Below, piece by piece: positions 30,405-42,500 of a stretch of DNA of 64,000 bases. The stretch lies in assembly GCA_034401135.1 (NCBI GenBank), contig JAWZSP010000006.1, forward strand, positions 1,054,001 through 1,118,000, written 5' to 3'. Positions within the stretch are counted from its first letter, which is position 1. The number at the start of each line of letters is the position of its first letter. This DNA comes from Volutella citrinella. Lineage: Eukaryota; Ascomycota; Sordariomycetes; Hypocreales; Nectriaceae. Position numbers and translations under genes: made by a program. The notes under the pieces are model-generated. The model had not been told where the DNA came from. It searched no databases and saw nothing but the letters and a program-made list of their open reading frames with translations.

Positions 30405-32057
30405 CTAGTTGTTGGCCCTTCTGGCGACCCAGAACTGGGCCTTGTACGCACTCGTGCTGAGGGCTCGCTCGTCGAAGCGGTACAGCGCCTCCATGCCTCG
30501 CACCTTCTTATCAGGCCATGTCAGCTCTCCGCAAGACTCGTCAGTGTCTAGATACTCGAAGCCCATGACCTCAGTGAGCTTTATAATCTCCTCCACCGAG
30601 AGCTGCACAAAGGGGCCACTTCCGTAGAGAAGGGGACCGAGGTTGATCCACAGGCCGCCGGGCTTCAGGACCCTCTTGATGGTGTCAAAGTACGCCAGGA
30701 GGTTTCGGGCGGTGTCGATGAAGAAGTACGTTAGGACGACATCGTAGTAGCCTGTCTGATGTGGGAAGACGATGTTGAAGTCGCCCTCGAGAAGGAGGAC
30801 GGAGCTCGCATTGATGGGAACGTCGGGGAAGGAGAGCTGGCGGATCATGTCGTCCTCGGAGACGTGGTGCGACCAGCCGTCGATAAAGGGACGCAGGGCT
30901 TGGGCATCTTTGGCTCGGTTCGACTCGAGGTAGCGAAACGCGACGTTCATGTACATGGACCACTCGTTGGCTGTGACCTCGAAGCCTGTGGCGGTTAGCC
31001 CTTGTATCAGCTGTGGTGCGGACAAGTGCCATAAGGCGTACCTTTGAGGTTCGCAACATCGTAGGCAAGTCGGCCCAGGCCTGCTCCCGGAAGCAGTATC
31101 TTGACGGGCTCAGAGGAGCCCTGCCTGTCCGGGAAGGCGTTGTCAAGCGTCTTCATGAGACAGCTAAAAGGACCGTCTCGCTCAACCTCACCGGCCTTGG
31201 TCCAGTCACGGACGTAGTGCTTGAGGGACTGCGAGACGGAGACCTTGTCAGGCCCCCTGCCCTCAGCCTCCCTTTCCTTGATATAGTCGTCTAGCTCCTT
31301 TTGATCGACCTGGTAGAAGTCGAGAGCGTTCTTGACGATAGCATCGCAGAGGAGTTGATTCTCAGCCAGCAGGTTGTCATAGCGGGCAAACTTGGCCGAG
31401 TACTCAAAGTTGTGCTCAAGGAGCTGTGGCAGCGTCAGTAGGCTGACCAACTACATAGTGGATTGTGCGTGATGCAACGACGGGGTATGGAGATGGTTGC
31501 AGAGGGTTGGGCGACTTACATTTCGCTGGGCCTTGGAAACGTGCTTGTAAAGATCCTCAAGACGGTCCAGCTCTCGCTTCTGAACCTCACGATACCTCAT
31601 GAAGCCATACAGGGCATCAAGAAGGCGGTACCTAGGGTGGTAGGCTTGCCACTTGCCGTTGGATCTGCTGATCGTCTTGAGCAGATCATCTCGGGCTCCG
31701 AGGTGGCGGGGCGAGTTAGGGGCGCCCGCGTACTGCTCAAGAGTGACCACCACCTGGTGCAGCTCGACGATGGATTGGCTCTGTGAGTGTGCATGGTTAG
31801 TTTGGGTTAGGCCGGCGGGAACATGCTACATGAAGGATGCATAGCGCAGGGCGAGTTGCATTGTGCAAGGCACAGAAACGTTATTTGAGAGTGGGCGAAT
31901 GAGTGGCACGAACCAGATCGGCGGGATTCCCATCGGGCCCGGGAGCTTGAGCTAGGGGCTGTTGTGCGTCTGCAACCTCCACGGGAAGTCTATCTTGCAC
32001 GGCAGCGACGGGAAGGACGCTTGTGAAGAGAGCGAGGTAGAAGCAGAGACACTGCAT
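30405..32057 (-). CDS. N2227 / carnosine N-methyltransferase-like protein with signal peptide
   Basis: Four exons, 31914-32057, 31520-31780, 31042-31423 and 30405-30985, give 455 aa, all at GT-AG sites. The body is an N2227-family SAM-dependent methyltransferase: HPRYRLLDALYGFMRYREVQ in the helical N-domain, ILLPGAGLGRLAYDVA as the SAM-binding loop, the NEWSMYMN motif, DVVLTYFFIDTA, and LWINLGPLLYG. The family includes animal carnosine N-methyltransferase and yeast YNL092W. Unusually, exon 1 codes a hydrophobic start MQCLCFYLALFTSVLPVAA that looks like a signal peptide or anchor, joined in phase 0 to the helical domain through a 133-nt intron with an imperfect donor (GTTCGT). If exon 1 is right, the enzyme enters the secretory route; if not, the true start is unknown because exon 2 has no early ATG except a late one at 31753. 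Confidence 0.78.
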
Positions 32058-33935
32058 GGTGGGTGAAACTGTTCTAAAAGCGGCGATGATGGAAAGCTGC
32101 AGAGAATGCCCGATAGAAGGAGGAAGACCGAGTGTTGGATTGAGGGAATCTGCGAGGTATCTGAACAAACTGAGAGACCGACACGGAGGGGCAGACAGGC
32201 TCGGCAGACTGGAGCTGGGAGAATTGACGAGCCACCAACAGAGACTGCCCCGATTATTGAAGTCGACGGCGCTGTAAGGGTTCTCACGACGGTGGATGCG
32301 TGTCGTGATATCAGCAGCAATACCCGCCGATTTAGCAACGCCTGAATAGATTAGGACTAGTCGACAGCCTCAAGGTTCTCATGCCCCGTGGGCGTAGTGG
32401 CCCCTCGACTGAGGAGACGGACGAGGACCGCAAAAGTACCGCCGTGCCTGTTGTGGTAGATGGCCCGGCTGCTAGGGTGCGAGGTGAATTGAGTGATGCC
32501 GCGCCACGCCATGCATAAACCATGGTAGCTTGTCGTTTGTCCAGCAAGTGCGTGCGAGTGGTGGGTGGATGGTGGATGACGGGCGGTGGATGGTGGGTTG
32601 TTGCAGGTGGGGCCGAGAACCCGGATGGCCATGACCGACTCCACTATCCCGCCGCCCGCCGTCTCCGCCGCGCCCCCTCGCCACCTCGACGGCCCTGCCC
32701 CTTGGTTATTCGCGCGATTGACTGGGCTGGTTGCTTTCTTAATTAGAGTGTGCCCTGATGTGGCGGTTAAGCAGCTTAAGCTTAATGGCTGCGACACCAA
32801 GCACAGCACACACCGGCAGCAACACCCTGGATTGCTTTAATTTGCACCACACTGACCGGCTCCCTCGTCCTGCATCGAGGCTGCACCTGTGCGTGCTTGC
32901 TCCTCTGCTGCTACTGGTGATTGTCTGCCAGCCACTTGCGACTCGGTCAGGTCAGGCAGCAGCTGGTTGTGCTGGTGGTGAACCCTGATGGCCGTTGCCA
33001 AGACGCGGGCCCCGGCCTCTGGCGCTCCGGGTGACGGACGGCCCACCAGTATCGATCCAATGCTTGACCAAGCCAGCCCAGCTCACTAGGTCAGCCCGAC
33101 TTCTTCACTCTGGGCTCGTCTGGGCTCGTCGCATTCACCCTCGTCTAATGTGCTCATCCCCGCCAATGACGTCCAGCAGGCCGGAATCGCAGACTCGACT
33201 ATTGGCTGCTCTGCATCTGTGGCTCCGCCGTCTCTCTGTTCTGTTTGCTACTGTTTTGTGTGAACAAACCCCCAGCCCACGTTGTCCATGTCTCCGGCTG
33301 ATCTCCATTGGGGTTTCTTTGTTCTCTCGCCTGTCGCGCTCAGCCGATGGCTGAAGGACTCACCCCTGTCGGCCTGGACAACGATGCCTGTGAACACATC
33401 AGATCCTCACTCACACACCCTTCTCCCCTTGGCGTGGAATAAGTTGGAAGTAATAGCGATCCTCCTGCCCCCTCCCCCTCCCCCACGCGCGGAATCCACT
33501 GTGGACTCGAGCCAACAGCTCCAAGCCGTCATGCAAGTGCCATGGCTGCCATGCCATGTCCCCTACCTTGTCCATAGCCCATGCGGCCTAGCAACAAGCT
33601 GGCGGCGCCATGTCACCAGTGACGAACCACTCAGCTTCCTCTCCTAAACTCGCTCACCTCACTCTCCCGTCGCTGGTGGATCATCCATCGTCCACCAGCT
33701 CTTTCCGCCCCCCAGCCTGGTCTTGGCAGCTGCCCAGCTCATGCATCAAGGTCCTCGCGCATGTCCATATAAAAAACCTGCCGTCGTCTCCTACACACCC
33801 TCTCTTGTCCTCGCTTCTTCACTCCTCTCAACACCACAGACTTGTCGCATCCGGTCCTGCATCTTCTCCGATCCAGACACTAGCCGTCCCGTCGTTACTT
33901 TCTGCAACAAGTTAGTCGCACACTCGCTATTCAAG
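32058..33935. promoter_or_regulatory. Divergent intergenic region with strong promoter for GPI-protein gene
   Basis: A 1.9-kb region between a methyltransferase gene (minus) and the repeat-protein gene (plus). The right end has the marks of a strongly read promoter: TATAAAAAA at 33768-33776, then a C/T-rich leader of about 150 bp up to the ATG at 33936. A pyrimidine tract (CCTCCCCCTCCCCCAC type) lies at about 33465-33486. Frames in the rest are short and unsupported. Confidence 0.5.
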
Positions 33936-34806
33936 ATGAAGACTTCCACCTTCGCTCTCGCCCTCCTCGGCCTCGCCCCTGCCGTTATGGGTCAGGACCC
34001 CGGCCCGAGCCCTACCAACTCCGTCGGCTGCCTGCCTCACGGAGATCACTGGCACTGCGAGGGCCCTGCTGTCGCCAAGTCCACTGCTGCTGCCGTCAAC
34101 CCTGGTCCTAGCCCTACCAACTCTGTCGGCTGCGAGCCCCACGGCGACCACTGTGAGTCTTGCCCAGATAACCATTGATTACCTAGGCTTTTCTAGATTC
34201 TAATAGTCTTCCAGGGCACTGCGAGGGTCCCAAGGCTGGTGGTGAGGCCCCCAAGACCACTGCCGCCGCCGAGAACCACGATGACCATGATCACGATGAC
34301 CACGACGACCACGCCGCTGGCACTGGCAGCATTAAGCCCAGCCCCACCGAGTCTACTGGCTGCGAGCCCCACGGTGACCACTGTGAGTTTTGCCTTGATT
34401 TCCATCGTTGATCCCTATTCTGCTGCAGCTTCTGACAGTTCTGCAGGGCACTGTGCCGGCCCCAAGACTGCCGCTGGCTCTTCTGATGCCAAGACCACGG
34501 CCAAGGACGACCACGCCGCCGGCACCGGTAGCATGAAGCCCAGCCCTACCGAGTCCACCGGCTGCGAGCCCCACGGCGACCACTGGTAAGTCATAGACTC
34601 AACAGTCACGAATCCCTACCACTGACAAACTCTGCAGGCACTGCTCCGGCGCCAAGACTGGTGCTGTCACCTCCGGCATCAAGACCACCACCGCCCCTGC
34701 TGCTGGCACTCCCCGACCTACCTCCAGCATCGTCCCCGCCAACGTTGGCGCCATGGCCGTCATCCCCTTCGCCGGTGTCCTGGCCGCTGCCGCCATTGCT
34801 CTCTAA
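33936..34806 (+). CDS. GPI-type surface protein with four Cys-His repeats
   Basis: Four exons, 33936-34152, 34215-34382, 34447-34585 and 34638-34806, give 230 aa. A signal peptide (residues 1-19, cut before QDPGP) and a C-terminal hydrophobic tail after a small-residue site (about residues 208-230) indicate a GPI anchor. Between them are four copies of PSPTxSxGCxPHGDHWHC at residues 24-41, 58-75, 114-131 and 160-177, separated by Ala/Thr/Lys spacers, and a His/Asp stretch (ENHDDHDHDDHDDH) at 93-106. Each unit offers two Cys and three His, so metal binding (Zn or Cu) at the cell surface is a fair inference. The Trp codon is split by an intron in units 2, 3 and 4 but not in unit 1. Exon 2 is 168 nt and flanked by phase-1 introns, so skipping it keeps the frame. 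I recognise no named family. Confidence 0.85.
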
Positions 34807-35612
34807 GCGTCTCCCCTCGTGGAGAAAATGCTGTATCGGAACCGAGACCGGGTTTTCACAGCAGAGTAAGGCAAGTGTGGAGCAAGTTTGGGCCTGTGCG
34901 GTTGAAAAAAAAGATTTGGCCTCGTAAATAATCCTAATATACCTCGAGTTTCTACTCTGACTTCTCTTTACCCGGCTGTCGTCACTAGATGATGGGTTGT
35001 TTCTTTCATACTGTAGACCCGGGAAGCCTTGAAAAGGGGTGGGGGTACTACTAGAGCTTTTGTTGTCAATACACATTTGAACCATCGCATTTATCTGTGC
35101 AGATCGAGATTGAGATACTCTTTGCGAACTACGGAACATACACTCGGTTTCAACATTGAATCATACATTTACGCGACTGTTGCAGAGACCCCAGTGGAAG
35201 TTTCACAATGATTCCTCCTAGTGGCAACATTTTCCAGGACGCCAAAGGAAAAGACATGCCACCCGGTCCATTGCTACTTGCTAGTCACCAAGTTGAGTTC
35301 CATAGGCTTCAATCTTGCTTTAGGTGGATAAGTGCCCGGAACAGTCCAAGGATCTACCGCCAAACCTGGGGATGAGGTGGGCAGGAACGGAGGCATGATG
35401 GAACTATACAGCAGAAGCGGTCGTGGTTCGTACCAGCCAACCTGGCCGCAGATATTCACAAGGAACGACTAGCTTAAAGATTGAATGCCATGGCGATGGA
35501 GGGCCACATTAGGGTTTTAATACAGGTAGGACGGACTAGCAGCTTAGTCTACCTCAGGGAGTTCAAAATGTCCAGAAAACCGAATAGAACGCCCCCTCCC
35601 AGTTGATTCGCA
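34807..35612. other. Intergenic region between convergent genes
   Basis: About 800 bp between the 3' ends of the repeat-protein gene and the zinc-finger-like gene. No gene, terminal repeat or RNA is evident. Confidence 0.4.
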
Positions 35613-37565
35613 CTAATGCAAGAAGTCCTCAAACATGTTGACACTTGACAGCGCCGGTAGGCTGCCGGCTTCGGCCCAAAAGGGCTCAAACTCAGAGAAA
35701 GAAGCCTCGGTAGCCATTCCATTACCAAGGGTCTGTGAAAGATGTGACGCCGACTGAGTCGCTGCCTGGTTATCCTCTGTTGGGTTTCCTCCCAGGGCCG
35801 GTTCCTCCTGACTTGTAGACACTGCGCTTGAAAACTCCCCGAAGAAGCGGTCCATCAAGGTATTCATGCCTTCCTGCATCGTTGTCGTCGAGAGCATGGA
35901 CACATCTGCCGTATTATGAACCATACCCCTTGACTGGACGTACTCGGTAACCAGCCTCTGCCCCTGCTGGCCCCAGAACTCACGGAACGCCATGATGTTT
36001 TCCTGGATCGGACTCTTGACGTACGGCGACGAGGGACGGCCTTGTTCCGGGAAAATAGTGTCCCACACCGCATACCACTGATCCTCGGGACTCGCATTCC
36101 TGTTTGATCTGGCCGTGAATGCGGTGCGGTGGTCTGCAGTGATTCCTTCCGGCGGAGACCCAAAGCGCGTCTCGCAGCTTCGAGCCCGAATATGATCAAT
36201 CTGGGCAGCCTGGAGGTCGAATTCTTCAAAGCACGACGGGCAAAATATGGGCTGGAGATGCTTGCGTGTCAAGTGCTGCTTGACATCCTTTATCCTCATC
36301 AGAGTGAATCGAAGACATCTATGGTGCTTGATTTTGTTCTTCTTGTAGTATGGGCACGCAAAAGTCGGGACATCGTCATCTCCTTCGGCTGCCTTGGTCT
36401 TTTTGCTTCGCTTCCTGGTTGCATCATCATCTTCATCTTCTGATTCGACATCATTGTGCACCGGCCGTCGTCGTTTCTCCGGTTTTGACGTTGCCTGATT
36501 GCTGTTGGATGCATCGGGCTTCTTTGCCGAACTTGCCTCTCGGCTTTGTTGACATGCCCGCCAGGCCTCAAACTCAGCAAGCGCAATCTTGACCAGCTCC
36601 GGAAGAGTTTTGAGAAGTGGGTGGCCGTCCGCTAACCCTTCATCATCTGAGCACTCTGATGAGGATATTTCTTCAGACGCGCTGTCGTCTCCCTTTCCGT
36701 GCATGGCCGAATCGACAAAGTCAGCCGGACACTTTGATGGCTTCCGGCCGGCAAGGATTGGTTCGCAGCTGGCATCGAATCGCAGGTTGAAGAGACGGAT
36801 ATTCTGCATCAGTCGCTCCGTCCTATCGAGTCCACCTTCGCGACCAAACATGGTATCCACGAAGTCGACTCCAAAGCTTTTACCCAGAGTTAAGCTTCCC
36901 TTTACTGTTGGTTTCTGAACCGTCGACTCGATTCTCTTGAGGAGCGTCTGCAGCTTCCCCATGCAGCGCTCCGCACACTCGATGAAGTCTTCGACGACTT
37001 CATGATCGTCCTCGTGCTGGATCTCGGGCAGCATCTCTGAGGCGCGCCTGGCTTTTCCGGTTAATGAGATTAGCAGTAGCCACAATTCTCCTGCGACATC
37101 AGCCATCGGAGTAGCTGGTCCACAGCAGTAGACTGTCCAATCGTAGATCCACTTCCCTAGGGAGTTGCTGTCGAAGACACTACCAAGGATAGTGATTGGC
37201 TCCTCATCCGGGTCCCAGTTCTTTAAGGAATATCCCTCTGGGATGCCATGCTTCTTGGCATCAGCCCTGCTGGCCTTGCGCCTCGGTTGTTCCTTGGCCT
37301 TGGTCACGCTTTTAGACTTGGGCTTTGGTCTTACGGAGCGCGGTTTCGGCGAGGGCGATTCTTGGTAGGATCCAGTTGCAGAAAATGTGAGCAACCGTAT
37401 CGGGCCCACGGTATCGGTCTTCTGATGAGGGTGTGTTGCGCTTGTTGTCGAGCCTGCGCAGGGATCGTCGTGGCGACTTCCATGAGATGTGACCCGACGC
37501 TGCTGCCGTCCCAGCAACGGTGACTGCGATAGTGGCGTTTCACTGTAAGGCTTTACATCTCGCAC
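35613..37565 (-). CDS. Uncharacterised protein with two divergent zinc-finger motifs
   Basis: Uninterrupted 650-aa frame. The N-terminal 100 residues are basic and Ser/Pro-rich; residues about 120-270 are a helical region without known motifs. After acidic and Lys/Arg stretches (EDEDDDATRKRSKK, a likely nuclear signal) comes the one recognisable part at about residues 400-475: ACPYYKKNKIKHHRC, then HLTRKH, CPSCFEEF and HIRARSC. This is a pattern of Cys and His pairs seen in a large fungal-specific group of C2H2-related proteins. Nuclear location and nucleic-acid binding are plausible; no target is suggested. The frame stays open for some codons upstream of the chosen ATG, so the N-terminus is uncertain. 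It is adjacent to the immunity-like island but nothing in it shows a link. Confidence 0.75.
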   Translation of the reverse strand: MRDVKPYSETPLSQSPLLGRQQRRVTSHGSRHDDPCAGSTTSATHPHQKTDTVGPIRLLTFSATGSYQESPSPKPRSVRPKPKSKSVTKAKEQPRRKASRADAKKHGIPEGYSLKNWDPDEEPITILGSVFDSNSLGKWIYDWTVYCCGPATPMADVAGELWLLLISLTGKARRASEMLPEIQHEDDHEVVEDFIECAERCMGKLQTLLKRIESTVQKPTVKGSLTLGKSFGVDFVDTMFGREGGLDRTERLMQNIRLFNLRFDASCEPILAGRKPSKCPADFVDSAMHGKGDDSASEEISSSECSDDEGLADGHPLLKTLPELVKIALAEFEAWRACQQSREASSAKKPDASNSNQATSKPEKRRRPVHNDVESEDEDDDATRKRSKKTKAAEGDDDVPTFACPYYKKNKIKHHRCLRFTLMRIKDVKQHLTRKHLQPIFCPSCFEEFDLQAAQIDHIRARSCETRFGSPPEGITADHRTAFTARSNRNASPEDQWYAVWDTIFPEQGRPSSPYVKSPIQENIMAFREFWGQQGQRLVTEYVQSRGMVHNTADVSMLSTTTMQEGMNTLMDRFFGEFSSAVSTSQEEPALGGNPTEDNQAATQSASHLSQTLGNGMATEASFSEFEPFWAEAGSLPALSSVNMFEDFLH

Positions 37566-39528
37566 TGAGCCAGATGTGCGTCTTTGCTGCTCGCCAGATG
37601 GCTTCCGCCACTGGGCGCTGTTGTCTTGCTGTGCGCCCGCCCGTGGTGATGGGAGCTTGTGGTGGAAAAAAGGCTTCCTAATACCGCCTGGTTACTAATT
37701 AGCCATGGAACTTCCCTTCCCAAGAACCTAGAAGCAGAACTGACTTGAGCCTACTCCTGTGTGGCTTTCCGCCCAACTCTCGGATGGCGACTGGTCTGCG
37801 TTCCTCGCGGCGCCGAACGGAGAGGCCGGGCCCGGCGATTGGCCTCCCGAAGTAGAGGGCGAAAATCCGAAAGTGACCATGGCCAATGAAGTGGGTTCCC
37901 AGCGAATCGCGAGACGCGGCAGGCTAAAGTGATGCTGAATCTTGGAGCGCGATGTGAGGTTTGAGAGCAGGCGGGGCGGCAGCCGGTTGGCGCCCTCTTT
38001 CAAAGTCACGGCACAAATGTGCCTTAAGAGCGAACGGCAGTCCTCTGCGGGCTGTGGGGCTAGGGATCCGCTGAGCGGGCTGACACTGCTGACGACGGCC
38101 TGGAGTCTGCCTTGGAGTCATGACCCTTGTACTGAGGCTGCGATGTAATTGGCTCGTATTTATTCAGAGACAAGAGCGAAGCTGGATTTATCTCTGCATG
38201 GCACAATTGCGCCGTATCTTCCAGTAAAGAAACAATGTGCTTGCAGCATCAACGAGTAGAGGTAGATATATAGCTGCTGTAAAGAATTCGAGCCAGAATG
38301 TTGGTCGTAATGGCACACAACGCAAAACGCTCCACTACGAGTTCCTTAATCCACCATTTCTACAAGTTTGAACTCGTTCCAACCATGTCGAATAATTCTA
38401 TGCAATTTTCTGTTCACTCTTCTGTCAACAGTGCTAGGTGAGAACCAGGTGCCCGTAGCAACCGAGACGGGGCTCTGACGTGGATTCGAACGGCAGCAAA
38501 ACACAGCAAGCACGGTTGCAAGAGTCTTGGGATCGAGTCAGCAGCTTTGAACACGACAATGTGCTTGCAAGGTGTTTGTACGGATCAATGACAGAGCGTG
38601 ACAGCACGGCCTACCATCAATCACGCGCAACAAGCATCATAGCAACGACGACTGAGAAACTTTCGTCGAGGAAATGAAATTGAATGCGGTGGACGGCTGT
38701 GCATAAACAGCTCGAACTAGGCGTGCACTCGGTAGCGGCTTTTACTTGGCTATGTAGCCAAGATGAGAGACCGCCCTAATGGTACCAGATGCAGTAAAGA
38801 ATATATCGTCATCTCTAGCCCCTAGCAAGGTCGATTCGCAAGCGTATGTATTCTCGAGAGAAGTGAATTACTTGCCAACCGAGTCCATTTTACAAGTTGA
38901 GCCAATGGAGTGATGTTTCAACGGTTTTGATTTAGAGAATTTGCGGCTGCAGGTTGCCAATTCCAGCTAAATCTACCAAAATACTGTTCATCGAAAGTCC
39001 CAAGCTTCTGGAGTCTTCAGAATGTGTGGCCTTGTCCCTCATAAGTCGCGCAGGAGACCAGGTTCGCTGCCTGAGGCCGCCAGATTTGGCTGGTGCACAC
39101 AAAGCACGTCACCCACACCCAAGAGACAATTCGAAAGTAGGACTGACAGGGGTGACGGGCTACGTGCCAGGCCAAGAGTTGGCCGGTTCCATTTGATCAT
39201 ATGTTGGTGGGCGCCTGGAGGACCAACCAACCAATTACCAACGTCTCTCGATGGTTCGTAGAACCAACAGCATTAGCCTGCAGCATTCGAAACCCACTGC
39301 CCCCAATTCTCGCAAGGTCCGGGCTCCGAAAGCAATCAGCTGCTCATAGTTAGTTTGTCCATTTCGGGGAACCTGCAGCGCCTCTAGGCGCCAGTGTTGG
39401 CTGTCTGGTGCATATATTTCACAGCCCTTCGCCCGCCGCGCTGGCAGCCAGCCCCAACTTTTGTATCTTTGACTCAATAATTATCGACACAACCCCACGC
39501 GCTGCCTATGTCCTAAGCGCCGTAGAAC
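37566..39528. other. Intergenic region without recognisable genes
   Basis: A 2.0-kb region between the zinc-finger-like gene and the GHKL/NOV gene, which diverge, so both promoters lie here. Frames are short; 38160-39000 is A/T-richer than the flanking genes. No transposon ends or RNA gene were found. Confidence 0.4.
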
Positions 39529-42500
39529 ATGTCACGGCCTACGAATCAACATGATGCGCGGACGATAGTGAGGGAGCTCACGGGCAAGATCGGCTATCTC
39601 GACGCGGATATGATGGACGATATTGAGCAATGGAAGCCGGATTACCGTCGTAGGATTGACGAAAACTTCTTGGCCATGGAGAATACGGCAGCCAGCTCAA
39701 TCAAAACGTGCGCAACTTCATTCTTGGATTTTTGGTGATGCTTCGCCCGCTGACCTCGCCGCAGCCTCGCCCAGCAAATTTACGGTACTGGCGCTCGATG
39801 CGTCTTTGAGCTTCTCCAGAATTGTGACGATAACCAATTCAAGCGAGCCAAGGAACGCAATGAGGTGCCCTCAGTATCCTTCCACGTCTACTCTGATCGC
39901 GTTGTTGTGGAATGCAACGAGGACGGCTTCCGAACGAAGGACCTTGAAGCAATGTGCACCGTCGGCAAAAGTACAAAGTCCGCTTCTTACGGCTATATTG
40001 GCGCCAAAGGCATTGGTTTCAAGTCCGTCTTCATTGCTGCGTGGAAAGTCGTCATCCAATCTGGACACTTCTCATTCAAGTTCGAGCACCCAAGGGGCGC
40101 ATCTGGCATTGGCATGGTCAGGCCTATCTGGGTTCAGCCAGACACCAGCTTTCACACAGGCACACGAATGACTCTCTTCTTTCACGAGGCAGCCAACGGT
40201 GATCACCTGAGGGGTACTGTCTTCCAGCAGTTTGAGCAGTTGAAGGGGACCAGTTTATTGTTTTTGAGGAAGCTCAAGCAGATTCACATCACATTCTACA
40301 ACGATGACGAGACGCCACGAAAGTCGAGGACTCTGGCAAAACATACCCTCGATGCATACAGAGCATCTCTCGAGATATGGTCGACTGATAATGGCAAGGA
40401 AAGTGTTGAAGACTATTTTTATCATGTTACAAAGCACATGGCATATGATCTGCCTTTCAGCGAAAACCGCGATTATCCGGCAACAGATGAGGCCAAGAGA
40501 CTCGCCCGCACAGCTGAGGTGGTCTTGGCATTTACCCTCAGCCAAGATTCAAAGCCGTTGACCGACATGCGACAAGACTTGTTTGCCTTTCTTCCAATCG
40601 GATTGTCCGAGTTCAAGGTAAGTCTACTTGACTGCACCAGCTCAAAAACCGTGGTTGACATCATGACAGTTTCTCATTCACTCAGACTTCGACACGAATG
40701 CGAGTCGAGAAGGGATCACTGCTTCAAGAAGAAACAAGGCACTGCGGGAGAGAATTGCGGAAGCATTTGCACAGGCCGTGACGGAATTCTGTCAGCATCC
40801 GTCATTGTGCTACGACTGGCCCCTGTTTCTTCCGATGCCCGATTTCAGCTCGCATGCATTCTGGTCAGATATGTGGTTAGAGGTCAAGAATGCTTTAAAC
40901 CAGGAAGCTGTGATGCGGTCCCGGCGCTCGGCCAAGTTGCGCAAAATGTCCGAGGTTTTCATCCTGCCTGCAAGATGGACATATGAAGGGGGGCTCCCGC
41001 TCCTAGACTCCGACGCCGACCCGTTTCTCTCAACATCCTACTCCCAAGAAGCCGTCGGTATGCTCAAGCCATATTACATGGATGATTTTTCAGTTGTCGA
41101 CTGCTGCTCTTTGCTCAAAGCCGATGTCGACAAACCCTACCCCATCTCAGTAATGAAAGACAACCTCACCTCAGAAGAATGGCACTCAGCCATGGCTAAG
41201 TGGTGTGTTTGGTGTTATGAGAGCAGATTTGTGGCCGTCACAAATCGGATTGGGTCACTAAAATTGATACCGCTGGGTCTGCTTTGGGTTTCCAGCAAGC
41301 AGAAACCGGTTTATTTTCCAACGACGAATGGAATCCAGGTTCCTTCAGGACTGGGTATCCAGCGCCTCGACCCAGTGGCATTCCAGAATAGGGACCGAAG
41401 AGAGTTATTCCAACGCTTGGGAGTTCTTTATCCATCAATTGATAAGATCAGGTCCCTAATTTTGACGCAATTTGAATCGGCGCCACCAAATCTGTTTGGG
41501 CTACATTTCATCCAGGCCAAACAGTCCAAGGAATGCCTCCACTACCTTTACCTCACCCACCATATTATCGAGCCATATCAACGCAATTTGATGTGGCTTT
41601 GGATCCTCGACCATGACAATGTGTGGTGCGCAGTGAGAACCACAGCTATGTATCTTCTCAGTGATGGTGCCTACGATGCTGCTACACTGTTACAGAAGAC
41701 TGACACGGCACCTGGAAAATCATTTCGGGGTCTCAATCGAATGTATATGGACGACGTGCCCCCAAAGCCGCCCAAAGCAAGCCTGACGTGGAAGCGATGG
41801 CTCTTTGACCATGTTGGAGTTCGTGAGCGACTCAGCCTAGTAGCCCCCAGCGGCAAGGCCTTGTCAGACGAGTTTCTCTATGTTCACAAGCACCGCCCCG
41901 AAAGGTTCCTGGGTCTACTCGAGTATCTGTGGAAATTCGATGGTCGGGCGGTGCAAGCAGACAGCGGTCTTCAAAAGATGATCCTGAGTCTAGAGGCGAA
42001 CAAACTCTGCGGGGTTTCATACCCTGTAACCTTAGCAGGGACCTGGCTTCCATCTCGTCAACTCCAGGACTCGGTTTCAAGGTACTTGCAAAACACACAA
42101 GACTTTCCATTTCTCAAGCTAGACGATGGGAGTCCTGATGAGAATTGTGGAAAGTGGCAGTTCTTGCACGATGTCTTTATGGTAAAAAAGGATGACAACC
42201 TATCATTTCTGCTGAACATCTTGAACTGTATGAAGCGATCAAAATCATTTCCCCTTTCAACCGATCAAAAAAGGAGTCTTTTCCAGCTTTACGCCAGCAT
42301 TTACGGGAAGTCGTTGTTATCGGATGAGCTGTTCCCAAAAAGAAGTGTTGGGTAGGTTTCTTTCTAGGTCGACACCTTAAAATAAAAGCTAATCTTCAAC
42401 TCAAAGCGAATCATTCGATGCCAGCGAAGTCGTCTATATCCCAGCAAACGATTTATCAGGCGAGCGCTGGGTCCGCCCTGAGCGATGCCTCTGGGATACG

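Noticed and set aside
38440..38510. Possible tRNA because of a GATTCGAAC T-loop-like string
   Set aside because: No pairing T-stem or acceptor stem can be drawn around it on either strand.
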